Source: Pardosa pseudoannulata (Eukaryota; Arthropoda; Arachnida; Araneae; Lycosidae). Taken from it: a stretch of DNA of 64,000 nucleotides. The notes under the pieces are model-generated. The model did not search any database, was not told the DNA's origin, and saw nothing but the letters and a program-made list of their open reading frames with translations. The stretch lies in NCBI GenBank assembly GCA_032207245.1, contig CM063500.1, forward strand, positions 63,520,578 to 63,584,577, in the 5' to 3' direction. The stretch's first letter is position 1; each line of letters opens with the position of its first letter. This document shows positions 24,289 to 36,045 of the stretch, piece by piece. Position numbers and translations under genes: made by a program.

Positions 24289-25721
24289 CCGATACGATTC
24301 GAGAACCAGATACTCGAGAATGTACGGTATCTCCTGTTCCAGTCAAGGCGGAAGTAAAATGACTCCGAATTGGATTTCTTTCTAACTGATAAAAATTCTC
24401 CCAAATCAAGGTCAACGCTCGTCCGTAGTGCATAGAACTCACAGTCAGATGAAAAAGAAAGAACAGCAGATATCAGATGTTGAGAAATTAAAAGCATAGC
24501 AACTGAAATACTATTCTGTAAAAACTGTTTTCAAGCAAATAAGCAAAGGAAGGGAAATTGTGGTTTGAATAATAAATAATGTATCATAAAGATAAAAATT
24601 CAGGAAACAACATTACACAACTGGTATTAACAAAGAATAGAAGGAAACAACCAATTGTAAATATCGAACATTTTCTGAGTTTGAGAGCCACTAGGAAATG
24701 CGGAAAGTGGAAGAACAGACTCTGGAAGTCAATGAATATTTTAAAATTTTTACAAAACTTGTTAAGATTTTCAGTTACGAAGTTATTACCTTTTCGAATT
24801 CTACTCTATTACCTGCAAATAGGTAACTCCTCTATTTGAGAACAGGAGCATGTGAACTCCCTACGAAAAATAGAAAAATGACTATATTAACAAATTAAAT
24901 TAAATTTAAGTACTCTGTCAAATTTCAGTTGAGGCACGTGCAATACTGTTTGTGTGTTGTGTTCAGTTTCTACTTTAACGAAATTTGAAATTAAAACTAT
25001 TCTACCATCGTTTAAACTAGATATATTATCAAAAGATTTTATTCCGAGAAAAAGTTTTCAAAGTTATTAAATTCAGTAATGTCTACATTAGGAAAGTTCG
25101 AATTACGTGACATGTCAATAATAGCATTTGTGGTTTGACATAATTATTCAAACTACGCAATTCTTACCTATTGCATAATTTTTTTCATTCAGATTACGTA
25201 GATATTATGTGCAAATGTCACCACTTATTACGTTGGATGGCTTTAAATGTAAGTTCAAAATGCATTAAAATCAACCAGATTTGTATGTAAAACGTACGTC
25301 TCGATTTTGTCCAAATTACGTAAATTTAACAAGATTTGGTTGTCGAATGCATATCCAGATTTTGTTTATTTGTCCTAAAATCAACCAAATTTTGTTATCA
25401 AATATACAGAGTATCCCAGCAACACTTAAATATCTTATTGAGAATGCAATTTATTTGCAAATAATCTAGAAAGTTTCATGGTTTCGGAAAATGTATCAGA
25501 TTTTTTTGTTTTTTATATAAACCAAAGTTTTATTTAATTTTATTTTTAAATAAAAACCACACTTAAAAAAATCAAATATAAGTTTAACATAAAAATCTGT
25601 AAAACTAAAAATATGGCTCCCATTTGGAAAAAATAATTGGTCCCACAAAAGCATTAGGTTTTATACTCTGCATACACTTTATCAAAAACCAGGAAACATG
25701 TAGATTTATATATTGCAATAC

Positions 25722-25759
25722 ATTGCATACATTGCAACATATGTTGCAATGTATGCAAT
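25722..25759. repeat. Perfect 38-bp palindrome
   Basis: Arms ATTGCATACATTGCAACAT and its exact reverse complement meet with no spacer. An identical copy lies at 31184-31221. It could extrude as a cruciform. Confidence 0.93.
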
Positions 25760-25835
25760 ATATTGCTGATTACCATGCTTACTGGTCATAGTCAAGGTTC
25801 CAGCCTAATTATCCTTTAATTAGACAACGCGTTGG

Positions 25836-26485
25836 CAGGGGCTGAATTATCGCACGAGCACTTGGGGCACGAAAATTTAGTCGAGTGCTTGAAACACATA
25901 TTAAGTGGGGAAAAATTGCAAACTTACGCTACCATCGTTAAGTTTTAATAAATTATTTTACGAAGTAATTTTGTTTGACATGAACTGTATTGTTTCCTAT
26001 TTACTTTAATTTTACTGTTATTTACCTGATAATTAATTCCCTCAGCAAACCTGGTGCTTTTTTTATCCTATGGGTTATTGCATATTTATAAGACAGATTA
26101 TTAGCAACGTACCACTATAAACCATTAAATCACCTCATCAATTTAAATTATATTTAATTCTATTATTATTTATTTTCTGCACCACAAATTTTGTGAGTAT
26201 GACAAGGTAAAAATAAAAAAGTGGGTCACTCTAGGTCTTTAAAAGTTCTTAATTTTTAGCGTGGCTAAACAGAGATAATAATGATTACGTAAAATGAAAA
26301 TTTGGTGTTTTTGATTTTGAATATTACTTTAATGCTAATTTCTGAAATATGTTTTCTAATTCAGTGTTACAATTTGTATACGACTGTAATTATGATAATA
26401 ACTTATTGCTATAAATTTGCAATGGGGGTGGAGGCTCAAAAATTGGATTGTGCCCTGGGCACAAAAGTATATTAGTCAGTCCCTA
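25836..26485. mobile_element. Non-autonomous hAT-like element (650 bp)
   Basis: It begins CAGGGGCTGA and ends TCAGTCCCTA (inverted TAGGGACTGA), flanked by the 8-bp duplication CGCGTTGG (25828-25835 and 26486-26493). An 8-bp duplication with CAGGG-type ends is diagnostic of hAT. No transposase. A second copy at 31298-31948 shares the same target, so it comes from the duplication rather than an independent insertion. Confidence 0.85.
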
Positions 26486-26493
26486 CGCGTTGG

Positions 26494-27595
26494 TTCGGGG
26501 CCCTCGTGATCACCGGTCCTGCGCGTAGGTTGCCACCGTGAAATGTGAGTCATACATTGAGTCCGATGCACGCCGTAGTTGCTTACCGGCGCCAACGTGG
26601 TTTGTAGCTAGTTGTATGCCTACATATATTCGACATTGTTACTAAAATATATTAGTTTTATCCTGTATTTTGAACCTGTATACCAACTTCAACCAAAGCA
26701 AATCGAGGTAAGAAATTTTATACAAATATGAAATTACTGACTTATATATATAGAACACTTATACAGAACCTTTAAGAAGTTCCATGTGGCTGTTTTTGAA
26801 ATTAACTGAAGGAAGTTAGTTGATGTTACTCTTTTTTTTTATATATTTTTTAAACTTAATTTACTTTACAGTGTGTGCTTTGTTATCAAAACTTCTATTG
26901 TATCTTAAATTAATAATTAAACTATGTTCCTTTTTATTGACATGTTTTCTATGCTTTTTATAAAATATAATAAAGAGTGATATCAAGCATGTCATATATT
27001 TTTCTTTCATTTAAGTACTTATTCTCTACTCTCTTTTGAAGTACACCATACAATCGGATAACTGATTGTTATTACTTCTTATAAAGATCTTATTTATTAT
27101 TAACATAATGCAGAAATTCAGTGTCTAATAATTATCTTGAATTTCTAAGAATTACCCCAATTCTTGGGGTAATATTTATACTTTTTTATTTTCCTTATTT
27201 ACTAAAAACATTTAATAATTACCGTCAGAAATTAAGTTGTACAATATTAATAATATAAAAAAATAAAATATGAATTATACCCCAAAAAATTTTTTGTAAT
27301 GAAAGTTTACTTCTTGTCTAAAAATTTCAATGGTTACCTTACTGTTATAATCAATAATCCTTTACTGCTCACCGACAGCTTACAATATTTATCATTGGTT
27401 ACAATATTTTAATGAGAGTGATATGTTGTTATTCTGTGAATGTCTGTTAAGTAATTATTGTTACTGTGAAATATTATCTTGATCTGGAAAAGTGACACTA
27501 ATGTAATTTTTGTTGAGACAAATTCATTTTATAGTTTGAAACTGTATATATTTTTATACAGTGTATATTTAATACAGTGTTATAATCCTAGATAT
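26494..27595. other. Unique stretch before the gap, with a possible 5' untranslated exon
   Basis: The first 150 bases are GC- and CpG-rich for this window. At 26702-26713 a good splice donor, TCGAG followed by GTAAGA, could close a non-coding first exon on +. The remainder is AT-rich and empty up to the gap. No coding sequence can be tied to it. Confidence 0.3.
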
Positions 27596-27695
27596 NNNNN
27601 NNNNNNNNNNNNNNNNNNNNNNNNNNNNNNNNNNNNNNNNNNNNNNNNNNNNNNNNNNNNNNNNNNNNNNNNNNNNNNNNNNNNNNNNNNNNNNN
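27596..27695. other. Assembly gap, 100 N
   Basis: Exactly 100 N, the usual placeholder for a gap of unknown size. The sequence on its right side starts inside a BEL/Pao pol frame. Confidence 0.99.
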
Positions 27696-28638
27696 CTTGA
27701 ATCTTGCCGACCTCCCTTCACGAGGTTGCAACTCTCATGAACTGTTGAAAACCCGCTGGTGGGAGGGACCAAGATGGTTAAAGTTACCTTCAAATGAATG
27801 GCCTATCTCTAAAATTGATCCAGACCTGGAAATTGTTAACTCAGAGAAAATAAAAACCATCGTGTCAGCCATTAACACCCAAGCAGATACTATCCAATAT
27901 GCATCTCGAATTTCATTGTATCGCAAAATTGTAAGAACAATGGGTTGGATACAAAGATTTTATCACAACTGCAAGAATAAAGAAGACAGGAAAAAGGGAA
28001 AATTGGATTTAGAAGAAATAGTTCGAGCCGAGAAAATAATTTTGAGAAAAGTCCAGGAACAATCATTTCAGGAAGTACGAAAGTTGCATTTGCAAACTTT
28101 CACAGACGACGATGGGTTGATTAAAGTAAAAAATAGAATTTTAATTGATGAGAAGAAACTGCATATAAGATTTGCGTATAAACAAAAATTACGCCAAGAT
28201 TTAAGGCTTCGGTTCAGAAGTGAATATTTGGGACAGTTAAGGGAATTTTCAAAACCTAGAAAAGAGTGTTTCGTCAAAGAAGGAGAAATCGTGCTGATCG
28301 GAGATTCCAATACCAAGAATATAGATTGGCCGCTGGCCAAAGTTATTAAAACTTTCCCCGGAAAAGATGGAAGAGTACGAGTGGTAGAGTTAAAGACAAA
28401 GAATGGAACTTTCCTACGGCGTGTCCAAAGACTTTACCCCTTGGAGATTAGTGAAACTGAAAGTTCTCCAAAGCTCAACGTAACATCACCAATTGTAGAC
28501 GACTACAATGAAGCTTGTCATAGGAATGATCCCTTAGAACCTGACAGTGAACATGAAGAGAATCTTTCTCGGGAACCTGAAGTTCGCCGTTTTGGGTATG
28601 GTCGCGTTCTGAAGGAACCCGACAAACTGAACTTGTGA
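27696..28638 (+). pseudogene. BEL/Pao pol C-terminal part, second copy
   Basis: 313 residues identical to the end of the first copy except for two substitutions (Glu to Gln in VQEQSFQEVR and Ser to Phe near the end). It has the same integrase-core deletion after ILIDEKK, so that deletion predates the separation of the two copies. It starts at the gap, so gag and reverse transcriptase are not visible. Confidence 0.92.
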
Positions 28639-28696
28639 CATTCCATTTCTTCAGTTTGAGTTTTGGAAGGTATCTCAAAACTCAAAGGTGGGAGAA

Positions 28697-29054
28697 TGTG
28701 GGAAATCCCCCGGCATACTAACTGCGAACTGACTGTAACCGTGACGAACTAACTCAGTATCGGTGTCTGCCGCGAATGTGTAAACAGTCGAGATGAACTC
28801 TCGCTAGCCTTTCCTTTTAAATGTACATAGTTTTCTGTAATTCTTTTTAAATGTATATAAATTTTATTCTTTTTTCACCAATGTATTCGAGCCATTAATG
28901 CCAAACACGGAGTCAAAGTGTTTATGCAAGAACAATACAGCCCGGCCCGGGACAAATGGACGAGAAGCAGTACCATCGAAAATTTGGAGGTAAGGCTTCT
29001 TTGCTTTACCTGTTGATTTAATTGTGCTGTATTCTCTTGTGGTATTTTACGACA
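28697..29054 (+). repeat. BEL/Pao 3' LTR, second copy
   Basis: 358 bases followed by GTCGG (29055-29059). It has CCTTTCCTTTTAAATG as in the 5' LTR of the first copy, whereas the first copy's own 3' LTR has CCTTTAATTTTAAATG. The change therefore arose only in the first copy. Confidence 0.92.
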
Positions 29055-29267
29055 GTCGGCAATGTCATCTAAAAACTGGTCTTCAACTACTAAGAATAGG
29101 TAGGTTAAGGCTTTCTCATTATTTTTCTTTTCTTCAGGCTTTAATTCAGTTCCATAACCTGGATCAATCGCTTCCCAGCAATTTTTTTGTACTAAAACAG
29201 CTCGTACTCGAATTCTCCAAGCGTTGTAATTATCTCCGTCAAGTTTCTGAATCTTGATATCTTCCAT
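29055..29267 (-). pseudogene. Copia gag N-terminal part, second copy
   Basis: The same start, MEDIKIQKLDGDNYN, as at 18210, cut at the same GTCGG by the BEL/Pao element. It confirms that BEL/Pao was already in place before the two copies separated. Confidence 0.9.
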
Positions 29268-29396
29268 CGCATCACTTCCAACGTGTTAGGCTTAGCTTCG
29301 CCGGCGCTGTGGATGTTACTTTTTTTCTTTCAGAAAAATCAAAATATCGTCTTCATTTCTGCCAAAAAACTTCTTTAGAGCTTCGTGCTGATAACG

Positions 29397-29634
29397 TGAT
29401 GCAAAAATATTACTAAAGGCAGATATATTTTGATAAATAGAAGAGAAAAAAGTGTAAGCAAGCCAACACACGCAATTCTACAGAGATTACTTATTTATTA
29501 ACTTAATGTAATGTTGCCAAAACAGGAAATACAAAATACTATACAGAATAAATAAAGAAAAAAACACTGAGGTAATAATCATAGCAATGCTTTGGCAGGT
29601 AAAAAGAACATGTAAGATTAATTTAGTTCTGACA
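29397..29634 (-). repeat. Copia 5' LTR, second copy, uninterrupted
   Basis: 238 bases, continuous across CACTGAGGTAATAATC where the first copy holds the 5.6-kb element. This is the empty site. Confidence 0.93.
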
Positions 29635-31183
29635 CTAAATTCCCCGATTGGCTGTGGCTATTACGTCAATAATCGGCGGGAATTTATTATTACAATTACC
29701 TCATTTAATTACAATAAAAGAACACTAGGCCGGATAGTATAAAAGCCGATACGATTCGAGAACCAGATACTCGAGAATGTACGGTATCTCCTGTTCCAGT
29801 CAAGGCGGAAGTAAAATGACTCCGAATTGGATTTCTTTCTAACTGATAAAAATTCTCCCAAATCAAGGTCAACGCTCGTCCGTAGTGCATAGAACTCACA
29901 GTCAGATGAAAAAGAAAGAACAGCAGATATCAGATGTTGAGAAATTAAAAGCATAGCAACTGAAATACTATTCTGTAAAAACTGTTTTCAAGCAAATAAG
30001 CAAAGGAAGGGAAATTGTGGTTTGAATAATAAATAATGTATCATAAAGATAAAAATTCAGGAAACAACATTACACAACTGGTATTAACAAAGAATAGAAG
30101 GAAACAACCAATTGTAAATATCGAACATTTTCTGAGTTTGAGAGCCACTAGGAAATGCGGAAAGTGGAAGAACAGACTCTGGAAGTCAATGAATATTTTA
30201 AATTTTTACAAAACTTGTTAAGATTTTCAGTTACGAAGTTATTACCTTTTCGAATTCTACTCTATTACCCCTGCAAATAGGTAACTCCTCTATTTGAGAA
30301 CAGGAGCATGTGAACTCCCTACGAAAAATAGAAAAATGACTATATTAACAAATTAAATTAAATTTAAATACTCTGTCAAATTTCAGTTGAGGCACGTGCA
30401 ATACTGTTTGTGTGTTGTGTTCAGTTTCTACTTTAACGAAATTTGAAATTAAAACTATTCTACCATCGTTTAAACTAGATATATTATCAAAAGATTTTAT
30501 TCCGAGAAAAAGTTTTCAAAGTTATTAAATTCAGTAATGTCTACATTAGGAAAGTTCGAATTACGTGACATGTCAATAATAGCATTTATTTGTGGTTTGA
30601 CATAATTATTCAAACTACGCAATTCTTACCTATTGCATAATTTTTTTCATTCAGATTACGTAGATATTATGTGCAAATGTCACCACTTATTACGTTGGAT
30701 GGCTTTAAATGTAAGTTCAAAATGCATTAAAATCAACCAGATTTGTATGTAAAACGTACATCTCGATTTTGTCCAAATTACGTAAATTTAACAAGATTTG
30801 GTTGTCGAATGCATATCCAGATTTTGTTTATTTGTCCTAAAATCAACCAAATTTTGTTATCAAATATACAGAGTATCCCAGCAACACTTAAATATCTTAT
30901 TGAGAATGCAATTTATTTGCAAATAATCTAGAAAGTTTCATGGTTTCGGAAAATGTATCAGATTTTTTTGTTTTTTATATAAACCAAAGTTTTATTTAAT
31001 TTTATTTTTAAATAAAAACCACACTTAAAAAAATCAAATATAAGTTTAACATAAAAATCTGTAAAACTAAAAATATGGCTCCCATTTGGAAAAAATAATT
31101 GGTCCCACAAAAGCATTAGGTTTTATACTCTGCATACACTTTATCAAAAACCAGGAAACATGTAGATTTATATATTGCAATAC

Positions 31184-31221
31184 ATTGCATACATTGCAAC
31201 ATATGTTGCAATGTATGCAAT
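31184..31221. repeat. Perfect 38-bp palindrome, second copy
   Basis: Identical to 25722-25759. Confidence 0.93.
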
Positions 31222-31297
31222 ATATTGCTGATTACCATGCTTACTGGTCATAGTCAAGGTTCCAGCCTAATTATCCTTTAATTAGACAACGCGTTGG

Positions 31298-31948
31298 CAG
31301 GGGCTGAATTATCGCACGAGCACTTGGGGCACGAAAATTTAGTCGAGTGCTTGAAACACATATTAAGTGGGGAAAAATTGCAAACTTACGCTACCATCGT
31401 TAAGTTTTAATAAATTATTTTACGAAGTAATTTTGTTTGACATGAACTGTATTGTTTCCTATTTACTTTAATTTTACTGTTATTTACCTGATAATTAATT
31501 CCCTCAGCAAACCTGGTGCTTTTTTTATCCTATGGGTTATTGCATATTTATAAGACAGATTATTAGCAACGTACCACTATAAACCATTAAATCACCTCAT
31601 CAATTTAAATTATATTTAATTCTATTATTATTTATTTTCTGCACCACAAATTTTGTGAGTGTGACAAGGTAAAAATAAAAAAAGTGGGTCACTCTAGGTC
31701 TTTAAAAGTTCTTAATTTTTAGCGTGGCTAAACAGAGATAATAATGATTACGTAAAATGAAAATTTGGTGTTTTTGATTTTGAATATTACTTTAATGCTA
31801 ATTTCTGAAATATGTTTTCTAATTCAGTGTTACAATTTGTATACGACTGTAATTATGATAATAACTTATTGCTATAAATTTGCAATGGGGGTGGAGGCTC
31901 AAAAATTGGATTGTGCCCTGGGCACAAAAGTATATTAGTCAGTCCCTA
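31298..31948. mobile_element. Non-autonomous hAT-like element, second copy (651 bp)
   Basis: Flanked by CGCGTTGG at 31290-31297 and 31949-31956, as in the first copy. The pre-insertion sequence AATTAGACAACGCGTT also occurs, inverted, at 47333-47350 without the insertion. Confidence 0.85.
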
Positions 31949-31958
31949 CGCGTTGGTT

Positions 31959-31986
31959 CGGGGCCATCGTGATCACGATGGCCCCG
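31959..31986. repeat. Perfect 28-bp GC-rich palindrome
   Basis: CGGGGCCATCGTGA and its reverse complement are joined directly. The right half, ATCACGATGGCCCCGG, recurs at 33592-33607. A diverged left half, CGGGGCCCTCGTGATCAC, marks the end of homology in the first copy at about 26496-26513. Confidence 0.9.
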
Positions 31987-31987
31987 G

Positions 31988-32130
31988 TTGGTTACTCATA
32001 ATTTTTTATGAGAACGTACTCACCTCCTCGCTTCCTTGGACGCTTGATCTTTTACACGTTCGGGGGTTAAAGTGAAGACTTTCCACTTCTTCAGGTACTC
32101 CGTAAAACCCAGTTACCTTGACAGTGATTT
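31988..32130. repeat. Dispersed repeat, inverted relative to 47150-47345
   Basis: Shared blocks include TTACTCATAATTTTTTATGA, GGTTAAAGTGAAGACTTTCC and TACTCCGT followed by AAACCCA. A family member lies in the opposite orientation in the last EPG5 intron. The repeat class is unknown; no coding potential. Confidence 0.7.
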
Positions 32131-33591
32131 TCTTAATAGCACATGCATATATATTCTATATATAATCTATCTACAATTCTAGTAGAAATTTCGCCCAAAA
32201 GTCGTTGAATTTACTTTTATGCATTACCTTATGTTTTACGTTCAGATTTAATTGCTTAGGTTGCAAGTTTTGAACATGTTGGTTACATTTATGTTAGCCA
32301 ATGACAATAATGAGACTTTACCTCCGAGTACGGGACGCATTTTGGACGAACGAAACAAGAATGGGACGAAATATGAAAGTATATATGTACTATGTGGATT
32401 GTTTAAACAACTGTGACTACGATTGTAGTCGCAGTGCCCTCAGTTCAGTGATAAAACGTACGAAAATAATGCTGACGATATTTAAATAATATAAAATTAG
32501 AAATGATTAAATGAGATGGTAAAAGTAATGACGTCATAATGCTAGAATAGTCTGTATGTTGATTAATTCTATTTATTATGTGACAACTTGATAAATTTAA
32601 ATGCTTGCTTTTAAAACTTTAAAGACTTTTTTAGAACTTTAAATAATGTCGTTCAATGTTAAAAAGGAGGGGAAGGGGTGAATTTCGAACGTTGCTAACC
32701 CTAACTCATCAAGAATCCAATATGGATGCCTCTATCCATTCCAGGTACAACCGCTTCATAAATTCGAGGACAGACGGACAGATAACTAAGGCTATTATTA
32801 TATAGGGGATATTTATCATTATTTAAGCTGTAAATTGTTTTTCTGAACAAAAGAATTATGCATAAAATAGAAATTCTTTCTTAATATTTTGCCCCAGTTT
32901 TCATGCATATCATGTAGCTACGCATTCTTACAGTCACCATAAAGAGTACTTGCGCAATCTGGAAATTCCAGTTTTTTAATATAAAATGACTACTATTAAT
33001 ATAGATATAATTAAAAAAATATTTACATGCTACTGACATTTTTGTTCTCCCAACTTATATTTGCGTACCTTTATTCTTTCCTTATAAAAACAACAACAAC
33101 AGAAAACTTCTGATTACCATGTAAATTAAACTTCACGTTTCAGTTAAATATAAGATTTTCTTTATCCATTGCTGAAATATATAGATTACAGTTCACATGT
33201 CAGTGATATTTTTTCAAATAAATAAAATTTCACATATCTTGTTCATGAAACACAAAATAATTGCATCCTTTTGTTAAAACCCTGAAGAAGAAATCCTCTG
33301 CTGTAATAAAAACCACAGATATGCTGTTATATATTCAGCCACGTACAAATTTGTTTGAAAGTAATAATTTGACGATTATTTTTTTCGTATGTAATGATCA
33401 AAGGTATTAATGTCCTGTCTAAGGCCAAGAGCAAGTAAGAACTGCCTTTATTTTTTCCCCGTGTGTACATCAATGGTTTTAATATTTGTTTTGAAAATAT
33501 TATCGTTTGTCATTAACTTTATTTTAATTTTTCTTTTATGGTGTGGCAACTTTTGAAAAGAAAGAATAATTATTTTTGATCACGATTTGTA
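32131..33591. other. AT-rich intergenic stretch, nothing recognised
   Basis: No supported gene. A 62-residue frame at 32301-32489 shows no familiar features. Confidence 0.5.
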
Positions 33592-33731
33592 ATCACGATG
33601 GCCCCGGATTAAGACGGCTTATCATTTGAACAGATGCTATATGTTTTATCGTTACATTCGAATTTTCGCTCAATAGTGTTACGTATTGTAGTGTATTAAG
33701 GGTTTATTGACGTGATTGTTAATCTTTAGTC

Positions 33732-34149
33732 ATGGATATCACGTTCGAAATTCATAAAGAATATATTAAGTATGTGAAATGGAACGTTAGCCTACCACGA
33801 TTAGATAGGAGTGTAGAATCGAAGTCTTTTGTACTGTACGGTTACCATTGGAATTTAAAGTTAGCTATAAAGACTGTGAATTATGACAGGACTGAGTTTT
33901 GTTCTATGATATTATCCTACACGGATAATAAACATCCAATGTGCTTTCCTCTCAGAGTTTACATTCGAGACAAAGGGAGAGATTTATATCTGTGCCAGAA
34001 AGACATTTCTAGCTCCAGAACTGAAATTTGGAATTCATCTATTTCCGATTTCAGAAGAAAGTATCCTGATATCGAAGTTGTTGGAAGCCGTTTACTATTC
34101 TTGTTTGACTTCCACTTAATACAACCCCGTCCTGAAACACCCGTTAAAG
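33732..34149 (+). CDS. MATH-BTB (TD and POZ domain) protein, exon 1
   Basis: Exon 1 encodes residues 1-139, starting MDITFEIHKEYIKYVKWNVS. It reads like a MATH (TRAF-like) domain: FVLYGYHWNLKLAIK, PLRVYIRDKGRDLYLCQKDIS, LLFLFDFHLIQPRPE. MATH domains bind short substrate motifs. Together with the BTB in exon 2 this is the layout of speckle-type POZ and TDPOZ proteins, substrate adaptors for cullin-3 ubiquitin ligases, a family strongly expanded in arachnids (established knowledge). The ATG at 33732 is the first in frame and stops lie upstream. The exon closes at GTTAAAG before GTAAGA with one base of a codon left over. The alternative is an uncharacterised TRAF-like protein, but the BTB partner makes that unlikely. 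Confidence 0.8.
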
Positions 34150-34728
34150 GTAAGAATATGGTGAACAAAATGTTATGTATGTATTTGAAATTTGTATGCA
34201 CTTGCATATGATTACCTCTCAATAATATTGAATAAACCCCTTGCCTGTGGAATATATTTGAGAAAAAGTTCCAAAAATTGAATTTTTTTGTCTTTATTTT
34301 TGTTTGTTATCATCAAAATGTTAAAAATAGATTATTTTTGAAAAAAAAAAAATTAAACGAAATAACTATTTTAAATATTTTTATATATATATGGGAAATG
34401 TTAATGGATTTCAGCAATTTTTGCTTAAATTACAGCAAAATAAATCAAATGACATAATTTTCTGGATAAATATAATAAACTAAAACAATTGTTAAAACAA
34501 ATCATTCTTTTTTTTACTCTGAATAAAAAACTATCTTTTCCCCACAAATAAACGCCATTTTTATTGTAACACCAACCTCAGAAAAAAATTGTAAACTCTC
34601 AAAATAATAATAATAATAACAGCGTTGCTATTTTTTGAAACACAAACTTTTAGAAAACATAAATAATATAATAATCACAACTAGTAACTATAGTAACCAA
34701 TCACAAAATATAATGTAAAGGGGAAATA

Positions 34729-34890
34729 TAAGGCGATTTCACGCAGTAGGGCAAATTCTCAAATTATGACAATTCTGGCTTTAGTTTCAAACGGAAGGGC
34801 AGTTTATTGTTTGTCTATTGGCTGTTGGAAACATGAAAATGAATGGGAAGGGCATTATTGTAGGTTGTGACGTTGCGACAAATTGCCTTA
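34729..34890. mobile_element. MITE with TAAGGC termini, second copy
   Basis: 162 bases from TAAGGCGATTTCACGCA to TTGCGACAAATTGCCTTA, inverted relative to 7727-7888. Same length and termini. It sits in the MATH-BTB intron. Confidence 0.75.
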
Positions 34891-35319
34891 TTAGAGTCAA
34901 AATATTTTGCAACAATATTGTTATCTATATCAATTTTCATGAATTCCATGCCCCTCGGATTCCTTTGAATTTCACAAATCCTTTACAATGTCCGAGAAAG
35001 AACGACAAATGGCGCGAAACTGCCGAACTTTTCGCGGGAAACTGTATCTATTGGGAAAATGGCAAATTAAGTATTTTGCATCGTACCAACAGGTTTCGGG
35101 ATTCACAGAATTGAAATACCATTTTTCCTCTAGTCCGAACTCACCTCGGACATGCCAAACTCAGTTCGGGCGTCACAGGCAATGGGTTAAAAAGAAATTA
35201 AGCATTATTATTCAAATGAGGAGGAAGAAAAAAATATTTAAAACTCTTTGTAAATATATTTTTTATGAGAATTTTTATTTCCTTTAGCTAAATAGGCCTG
35301 ATTTTGTTTGGTTGGAGCT

Positions 35320-35460
35320 CTAGTGTTTTCTGCCTCACGAGGGCTAACGAGCCCGATACCTACTGTTTTGCGGCTACGAACATCCATGCCGGCAGCGGCA
35401 TTCGAAACTGGTACCGTAGAGAAGCACCGTACCATTTGCCCATCGGCTCTACATATGTTA
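35320..35460 (-). mobile_element. tRNA-derived SINE, diverged copy
   Basis: Shares GAGGGCTAACGAG and GGCTACGAACATCCATGCC with the SINE at 52030-52185 and has a matching GATTCGAAAC-type B-box region nearby. It lies in the MATH-BTB intron. Confidence 0.55.
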
Positions 35461-36045
35461 CACTCTGTAGCTTAGAAAGAATCTTAGTTCACTAAAAATG
35501 ACGTTACACATTTTCTATTGTTTCATTTTATCTAATAGCATGATTTTAATTTGTAATTTTGCTAAAATTTTGATCTAATATTTAATCAGTCCCCACAACA
35601 AGAGAGATCAGGACTGAGGTACCTATGTACCAAATTCAGTGAAAACCTGAGATGGTGTGATAAAAATGCTTTTTAAAGCTGTGTTGAATTGGTCTGAAAT
35701 GACTTATTATTTGAAAAAAAAAAATATAATAAATAAATAATATAAAGGTAAGAAAATGGCATCTTTTAATACATCAATAAATTAAACTGAGCTACAAACA
35801 CAAAATCTGTATGTAGCTTTATGAAGGTAAGTATTAGTCAACCTCAGCTTTTTAGAGTAATGTTATTTATTTAGATAAAGCTGCTGGTTTAGTATAAATC
35901 TCAAATAGTTTTTAAAAAAATATTTTTTTTTTTTTTTTGCATTAGTAAAATAAAACTTCTTGGATAGACCCATTAATAGGTTTATTGAATAGTGGTATAG
36001 CAGTGCAGTCCAATGACATTTGTATTTTTGTATCTTTTAATATAG

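Larger units (their letters stand above)
24179..25835. other. Flanking single-copy-like DNA right of the Copia element, no gene seen
   Basis: AT-rich, about 1.66 kb, repeated almost exactly at 29635-31297. Frames of 61-86 residues on both strands show no recognisable protein. It contains the promoter-like cluster and the 38-bp palindrome listed separately. Confidence 0.5.
27696..31974. repeat. Second copy of 16639-26512 lacking the 5.6-kb insertion
   Basis: 27696 corresponds to 16639, 29570 to the insertion point at 18512, and 31974 to about 26512. The copies differ by only a few substitutions and short indels in about 4.3 kb. Examples are one G/C change making Glu or Gln in pol, an extra ATTT at about 30587, and one extra C at about 29643. 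Homology ends to the right at a palindrome. The left end is the gap. Confidence 0.95.
34150..36045 (+). other. Intron of the MATH-BTB gene
   Basis: 1896 bases, GTAAGA to ATATAG. It holds a MITE (34729-34890) and an old SINE piece (about 35320-35460); the rest is AT-rich with poly-A and poly-T runs. Confidence 0.75.

Noticed and set aside
24248..24497. Minus-strand frames of 64 and 81 residues, repeated at 29705-29954
   Set aside because: Overlap in two frames, no family features; repetition is explained by the large duplicated segment.
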